From Candidatus Hydrogenedentes bacterium CG07_land_8_20_14_0_80_42_17 (GTDB lineage: Bacteria > UBA8481): a stretch of DNA of 9,290 bases. The stretch spans positions 2,722 through 12,011 of the forward strand of contig PEWQ01000060.1 of NCBI GenBank assembly GCA_002780065.1, read 5' to 3'. Of this stretch, positions 5,029-9,290 are shown in pieces; positions within the stretch are counted from its first letter, which is position 1, and each line of letters opens with the position of its first letter. Below the pieces are notes generated by a model. It was not told the DNA's origin, did no database searches, and saw nothing but the letters and a program-made list of their open reading frames with translations. The position numbers and the translations under genes are program-made.

Positions 5029-6219
5029 ATGTCTCAATCCGGCAAAATAGATAAAACCTATTCTGAAAGAAAGAAAAAAATACTTCATATAATTACAAAA
5101 TTGGAATTGGGCGGAGCTCAGCTCAATACAATTCTTTCGGCTGAACAATTCACGAAGATGGGATATGAAGTCTGGATTGCCGCAGCGCAGGGCTCGCTTT
5201 CTCATAAAGCCGCAATGATTTTGGGAGACCATTATATTGAATTGCCTTTTCTTTGCCGAAACATTTCGGTGCTCAATGATTTACGCGCGTTCATTTCTCT
5301 TTTCAGATTAATTAAAAAACTTATGCCTGATATAGTGCATACTCACTCATCTAAAGCCGGAATACTCGGCAGATGGGCGGCTTGGTTTGCAGGATGCAGA
5401 ATTATTATTCATACGGCGCACGGATGGGGTTTTAATTCTTTGCAATCCAAATTTGTCTACAACTTTTTTATTTTTCTTGAAAGGCTTACGGCAAAAATTA
5501 CTGACAGGATAATTACCGTTTCTGATTCGAATCTTGAAAAAGCCGTTTCATTTGGAATTGGAGAAAAAAATAAATTCATTACGATTCGCTCCGGAATATC
5601 AGAAGAGACAAAAAAAATTGCTGTTCAGAGGCAGAAGGCGAGGGATGAGTTAGGAATCAGAGATGATGAGTTTATTTTTATGAGTGTCGGCAATTTCAAA
5701 GCGCAAAAAAATCCGCTGGCATCTGCCCGCATAGCAGTGAAGTTTTTAAAAAAAATATCCAATGCAAAATATATTTCAGTAGGAGACGGACCGCTTCGCG
5801 CTCAGGCTGAGAAGATATTTCAGGCGAATGGAATATTTGAAGACAGAGCTCTCTTTCTTGGCTGGCGGGAAGATGCATGCAGAATTATGTCCGCCGCTGA
5901 CGCTCTTTTGCACACTGCATATTTTGAGGGATTGCCTAGAACTCTTCTTGAAGCATGCGCTTTAGGTATTCCGGCAGTGGCTGCCGAAGTGGACGGGATA
6001 CCGGAAATAATAAAAGATGGTGAAAATGGATTTTTGTTTTCAACTGATGATGAAGAGGGCATGCTGAATGCTTTACTTTTATTGCATGAAAACTCGGAGT
6101 TGAGAAAGAATATGTCATTGAGAGCAAAATCGGCATTCACTAAAGAATTTACAATTGAGAGAATGTTTGAAAAATTAGATGAAGAATATCGCGTTATGCT
6201 CGAGCAAAAAAAAATATGA
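5029..6219 (+). CDS. GT4-family glycosyltransferase
   Basis: A 396-residue GT-B fold glycosyltransferase, predicted to transfer a sugar from a nucleotide-activated donor with retention of configuration during surface polysaccharide assembly at the cytoplasmic face of the inner membrane. The N-terminal domain has LHIITKLELGGAQ (19-31) with the glycine-rich acceptor loop, and DIVHTHSSKAGILGRWAAW (101-119) leading to HTAHGWGF (128-135). The C-terminal donor domain has SVGNFKAQKNP (219-229), GDGP (252-255), and the EX7E pair E300 and E308 in FEGLPRTLLEA, followed by GIPEIIKDGENGFLF (323-337). The donor and acceptor sugars cannot be read from sequence. The ATG at 5029 is the only sensible start, since no later ATG precedes the conserved KKKILHII strand. 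It is the first gene of the polysaccharide operon, and its TGA overlaps the next ATG by 4 bp. It is rich in A-runs (A7-A9). Confidence 0.93.
   Translation: MSQSGKIDKTYSERKKKILHIITKLELGGAQLNTILSAEQFTKMGYEVWIAAAQGSLSHKAAMILGDHYIELPFLCRNISVLNDLRAFISLFRLIKKLMPDIVHTHSSKAGILGRWAAWFAGCRIIIHTAHGWGFNSLQSKFVYNFFIFLERLTAKITDRIITVSDSNLEKAVSFGIGEKNKFITIRSGISEETKKIAVQRQKARDELGIRDDEFIFMSVGNFKAQKNPLASARIAVKFLKKISNAKYISVGDGPLRAQAEKIFQANGIFEDRALFLGWREDACRIMSAADALLHTAYFEGLPRTLLEACALGIPAVAAEVDGIPEIIKDGENGFLFSTDDEEGMLNALLLLHENSELRKNMSLRAKSAFTKEFTIERMFEKLDEEYRVMLEQKKI
6206..6214 (+). other. A9 run with an A_AAA_AAA slippery heptamer at the gene overlap
   Basis: In the glycosyltransferase frame the codons are CAA AAA AAA ATA TGA, so 6207-6213 is a perfectly phased A_AAA_AAA. 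A -1 slip leads to AAT ATG ACT and continues in the frame of the following polymerase gene. No obvious downstream pseudoknot was found. Confidence 0.4.
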
Positions 6220-8156
6220 CTAAAGAGCGAATGAATAATATTTCTCTGCTTATGATGCTGCTTGGAATAATTTTTGGAATGACGTTGGGCCGCGGCGGTT
6301 TATATCCTGTAGGACGTTTTTATCTTGTTATGCTATTTGGCTTATCTGCTTTGCTACGGATTTTATCTGAAGATGTTCAGATAATAAAAATAGTTTTGTT
6401 TGCTCCTTTTATCGCGGCAGTGCTTTCTTTGGCTGCAGCGCCGATTCCAGGGCTTGGCTTTGAATATTTATTCCTGCTTGCCTTCGCCGCAATATTGGGT
6501 AATTTGCTCGGCAGTTTTCTCTCCGACGATAAATTTCTTTATGCCATTACAGTTGGTTCTATTCTGCTCTCTTTTTCAGTTGTTGCCGAAGCGATAGGAA
6601 ATGCCGCTATGCTCGGATTGCCAGGACTTGCGATGGGCTCTTCGGGATTTCTGCTTGGAGCAAATATTTCTTCCGTATTTCTTGCTGCGTCTATAACTCC
6701 TGTATGGATATTATTCAGAGAAGAAAAACTTAACCATAAACTTGCAGTTTTCATCTTTGCATTTATTGCTTTAGGTATTCTGATGACACAGTCGCGCACA
6801 GGATTGATATCAGCGGCATGCGGACTTTTCATACCGCTTTTTGATATGGACAAAGCGAAGCGAAAAAAAGTTGTTGTTGGTCTCTTATCAGCCGCGATTC
6901 TGGGTTCAATATTCTACATACCTCGTCTTATCGCAAAATTCGATCCTACCTACATAACAAATATGCAGAGGCTTTCTATGATGAAAGGTGTTGCGAACGC
7001 ATTTAAGGAATCGCCTCTTTTAGGGTTTGGTCAGTGGTCGTTTCCGATTGTCGGACAAAAATATCTCGAGTGGCCCAAGTGGGAACTTCACCCTCACTCT
7101 TTGCCTTTGCGCGTCATATTCGAAAACGGAATTATAGGGCTTATGGCATGGCTTTGGCTTCTGTGGAACGGTTTGAGAAAAAACCTCGCGAATCGCGGCG
7201 ATAAAATCGCGCTCGGTATTTCAGCGGCAATTCTTGGAGGCTCGTTGACTGACGATCCGTTGTGGATGCCTATGACGCTTTTTCTATTGATGATTGCTTT
7301 GGGAAGGGGAATGAACAGAATTAAATTAGAATCGATGAGAAGGTGGATTCCATTCTCTGCTGTTTCTTTAGGAATTATTCTTTGCGGATTTTTGCCGCTC
7401 TTGAATTCGAAGATTAATGGATTGCCTTTTGAACCGCTCTCTCACCGAATCGACCGTGCAATTAGTCTGAAAAAAATTCCGGAGTTTTTAGGCTGGAATG
7501 AGGACCCGACTTCATTGAGAATTGCAGGTTATGTTGCTCTTGAAAAAAGCGATACAAGAGGAGCAATCGAGTTCTTCTCCAAGTCTTTACAAAAAGATCC
7601 GAATATGATTTTCGCTCCGTCTCTGCTCGATTTGGCGTGGGTTTACACACAGAACGGAAATCGTGAAGAGGCTGAAGAAATGATAAATCGAGTTCGGATA
7701 TCAGCTCCTGTTCTTGCGGCGAGATTCAATGGTGAAACTCTGCCTGTCACTCCGTCATGGCTCGACAGGCATTACGGAATAGAATTTCCGGATGCGGAAA
7801 TGGTTGAGCCTAAGATGATAGAGCCGAATTATGATAAGCTTGATTGGAGGCATTACAGATACGAAGGAGCTCAAGCTCTTGTTGCCGGAGACAAATCATC
7901 TGCGCTTAAATATTTAGAGACGGCACAAAGATTATGCTTGAAAGAATACGGAGTCGATCCAGTCACATATCGTTGGCTTTCAGAATTGGATACTCAAAAT
8001 GCCGAAGCCTCGATAACGCTTGCTAAGAAGAGGAACGGAGCGGTTTTTCCATATTCGGTTTTTGCTCCGCTCATATTCAGATACCCAATTTCAAGCAGTG
8101 GAGAAAATTCTCCATGGTGGAAGAAAAAAATGGGAACCGACCCTATTTTGAATTAG
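6216..8156 (+). CDS. O-antigen ligase/polymerase family (Wzy_C-like) membrane protein with C-terminal TPR region
   Basis: A 646-residue protein. Residues about 8-400 contain roughly ten or more hydrophobic segments, followed by a soluble tail of about 245 residues. The family signature is MTQSRTGLISA (190-200, with R194) and the large extracytoplasmic loop leading to HPHSLPLRVIFENGIIGLMAWL (292-313), the counterpart of the HxH...ExGxxGL motif of WaaL/Wzy proteins. These enzymes polymerise or ligate undecaprenyl-linked glycans on the periplasmic face. The C-terminal part includes TPR-like helices (about 435-495, TRGAIEFFSKSLQKDPN and NREEAEEMINRV; again about 545-575), probably periplasmic. 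Ligase and polymerase cannot be told apart by sequence alone. It starts at an ATG overlapping the glycosyltransferase stop (ATGA); no good Shine-Dalgarno precedes it, which points to translational coupling. The next gene starts 13 bp after its stop. Confidence 0.88.
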   Translation: MTKERMNNISLLMMLLGIIFGMTLGRGGLYPVGRFYLVMLFGLSALLRILSEDVQIIKIVLFAPFIAAVLSLAAAPIPGLGFEYLFLLAFAAILGNLLGSFLSDDKFLYAITVGSILLSFSVVAEAIGNAAMLGLPGLAMGSSGFLLGANISSVFLAASITPVWILFREEKLNHKLAVFIFAFIALGILMTQSRTGLISAACGLFIPLFDMDKAKRKKVVVGLLSAAILGSIFYIPRLIAKFDPTYITNMQRLSMMKGVANAFKESPLLGFGQWSFPIVGQKYLEWPKWELHPHSLPLRVIFENGIIGLMAWLWLLWNGLRKNLANRGDKIALGISAAILGGSLTDDPLWMPMTLFLLMIALGRGMNRIKLESMRRWIPFSAVSLGIILCGFLPLLNSKINGLPFEPLSHRIDRAISLKKIPEFLGWNEDPTSLRIAGYVALEKSDTRGAIEFFSKSLQKDPNMIFAPSLLDLAWVYTQNGNREEAEEMINRVRISAPVLAARFNGETLPVTPSWLDRHYGIEFPDAEMVEPKMIEPNYDKLDWRHYRYEGAQALVAGDKSSALKYLETAQRLCLKEYGVDPVTYRWLSELDTQNAEASITLAKKRNGAVFPYSVFAPLIFRYPISSSGENSPWWKKKMGTDPILN

Positions 8157-8159
8157 AAT

Positions 8160-8163
8160 GGAG
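8160..8163 (+). promoter_or_regulatory. Shine-Dalgarno of the second glycosyltransferase
   Basis: GGAG lies 6 nt before the ATG at 8170, inside the 13 bp gap after the polymerase stop. It fixes the start, which also matches the family N-terminus. Confidence 0.65.
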
Positions 8164-8169
8164 AAATAA

Positions 8170-9290
8170 ATGAAGCGATTGAGACTACTGAGTGTTATCA
8201 GTTCCGCCGAGGTGGGCGGCGCGGAAAAACATATTGAATTCATTATTCGATATTTGCCGGCCGAACATATTGTCGTAGCACTTGCTGACGGACCGATGAT
8301 TGAAAGATACAGGCAATGCGGCGCAGAGACCATTATTCTGCCTAGTGAAGGGAAAATGCCTTTGAAAGCGATTTCTCCTTTCCGAAATATTGTTCGGAGA
8401 TATGCGCCTGACATAGTTCACACTCATACTCCGAAAGCAAATCTTCTCGGCGCAATTTCGAGACTTAAAGTCACTCGAGTTATGACCATTCATGGCAGTC
8501 ACAGGCAATTTGCTCATTCGCGTCTTTTGCCTTCTGCATGGTATAAATGGGCTGATATGTGGGCGGCGAATAATGCTGATCGAGTCATAGCAGTTTGCGA
8601 ATCGGATGCGCGCGAGCTTTCGAACAGCGGATTTAATAGAACAAAGATTGTTGTAGTGCGAAACGGCGTGCCTGACATCGAAAATAATTTTTCACGCATT
8701 CACGAAGACGCGCGCGACATCGTATGGATCGGCCGTTTTTCAGAGGAAAAAGCTCCGATGGATATGATTGAAATTGCTGAGATGATTTCAGGGCATCCTG
8801 AGCTTGGCAGAATCAGAATGATAGGTAACGGGCCATTACTGGACGAAGTCAGATTATTGAAATCAGGCAAGATTGAACTTGAGCCTCCCAAAGAATCGTT
8901 GGCTGAGGTTTGGAAAAAATCTGCTGTCTTGGTAAATACTTCAAGAAGCGAGGGCGCATCTTTGACAATCATTGAAGCCCTTGCTCACGGTGTTCCGGTA
9001 ATAGCTTCTAACGCTGGGGGAAATCCGGAGATTGTAGGCGATGCCGGAACAATAATACCGTTGGAACGCAGAGAAGAGGAACGGACTGCTTTATTCGCAT
9101 CGGCAATAAAGCGGATTTTCGAGGAAAATAATTACAGCATTGAATTATCACAAAGGGCGCGACAGAGGTACGAAGAAAATTTCAGAATCGAAAAGATGGT
9201 TGAGTCGCTTCAGGAAGTTTATCGCAATGCCGATGCTCCGGTAGTGCAAGTTCGTTCGATCTCTGCTGGGAGCAGTTCTGCTGGGAGCAG
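8170..9290 (+). CDS. GT4-family glycosyltransferase (partial, runs off right edge)
   Basis: An open frame of 373 codons without a stop before the window ends. It is a GT-B fold glycosyltransferase like the first one but divergent. The N-terminal domain has LLSVISSAEVGGAEKHIEF (6-24) and DIVHTHTPKANLLGAI (81-96), then TIHGSHRQF. The C-terminal domain has VWIGRFSEEKAP (185-196), IGNGP (218-222), and the EX7E pair E261 and E269 in SEGASLTIIEALAHGVPV, then GGNPEIVGDAG. The normal family fold ends near residue 353 (SLQEVYRNA). Beyond it lies a low-complexity tail, and from residue 365 the coding sequence enters a 15 bp tandem repeat giving SAGSS units. GGAG 6 nt upstream and a 13 bp gap place it in the same operon as the polymerase. 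Its sugar specificity is unknown. Confidence 0.92.
   Translation, partial: MKRLRLLSVISSAEVGGAEKHIEFIIRYLPAEHIVVALADGPMIERYRQCGAETIILPSEGKMPLKAISPFRNIVRRYAPDIVHTHTPKANLLGAISRLKVTRVMTIHGSHRQFAHSRLLPSAWYKWADMWAANNADRVIAVCESDARELSNSGFNRTKIVVVRNGVPDIENNFSRIHEDARDIVWIGRFSEEKAPMDMIEIAEMISGHPELGRIRMIGNGPLLDEVRLLKSGKIELEPPKESLAEVWKKSAVLVNTSRSEGASLTIIEALAHGVPVIASNAGGNPEIVGDAGTIIPLERREEERTALFASAIKRIFEENNYSIELSQRARQRYEENFRIEKMVESLQEVYRNADAPVVQVRSISAGSSSAGS
9262..9290 (+). repeat. In-frame 15 bp tandem repeat at the window edge
   Basis: The unit TCTGCTGGGAGCAGT occurs at 9262-9276 and again at 9277-9290, where the window ends one base short of completing it. It is exact over all 29 bases and encodes Ser-Ala-Gly-Ser-Ser. 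Each unit also contains a small dyad, CTGCT-GGG-AGCAG. The total copy number is not visible. Confidence 0.8.

Noticed and set aside
1-9290. CRISPR arrays, insertion sequences, attachment sites, rRNA or tRNA genes
   Set aside because: No regularly spaced repeats, transposase or integrase motifs, or recognisable RNA gene sequence was seen on either strand.

Overview
The window reads as chromosome from a Gram-negative-type bacterium of moderate to low GC. The diderm inference rests on a SPOR-domain exported protein, a membrane-anchored lytic transglycosylase and an O-antigen polymerase/ligase-like protein. No phylum-specific marker is visible, so I do not name a taxon. Seven genes can be called with confidence: six complete (five on the plus strand, one on the minus) and one cut by the right edge. 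A short unidentified gene tail is cut by the left edge.

Layout. (1) 1-1277: the 3' tail of an unidentified gene overlaps an AlbA_2/Schlafen-type ATP-binding protein, an accessory-type pair. (2) 1397-4330: a tightly packed plus-strand operon of miaB (tRNA ms2i6A37 methylthiotransferase), a small membrane-anchored SLT-type lytic transglycosylase, and an exported TPR-plus-SPOR protein. The genes are joined by 4 bp and 11 bp overlaps. A perfect 22 bp palindrome lies in the last codons of miaB, just before the transglycosylase start. (3) 4421-4846: a convergently oriented cold-shock protein on the minus strand with a near-consensus promoter, a predicted 5' UTR of about 140 nt, a strong Shine-Dalgarno and a strong intrinsic terminator. 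(4) 4847-5028: a regulatory region upstream of the polysaccharide genes, with a small hairpin, a TATAAT box, a strong plus-strand terminator that has no obvious gene in front of it, and then a sigma70-like promoter abutting the next ATG. (5) 5029-9290: a polysaccharide operon of GT4 glycosyltransferase, O-antigen ligase/polymerase with a C-terminal TPR-like domain, and a second GT4 glycosyltransferase that runs off the window. Its 3' end enters an in-frame 15 bp tandem repeat.

How they work together. The miaB operon combines tRNA modification with peptidoglycan remodelling; the transglycosylase and the SPOR protein plausibly act on the same septal or denuded glycan. The right-hand operon builds and polymerises or ligates a surface glycan. 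The cold-shock gene is an independent unit whose long leader suggests post-transcriptional control.

I did not find a clearly new multi-gene system. The most unusual signals are small: the 22 bp palindrome, a recurring -10-to-ATG spacing that suggests leaderless transcripts, the orphan terminator with a short overlapping reading frame, an A_AAA_AAA slippery site at the glycosyltransferase/polymerase overlap, and the terminal tandem repeat.
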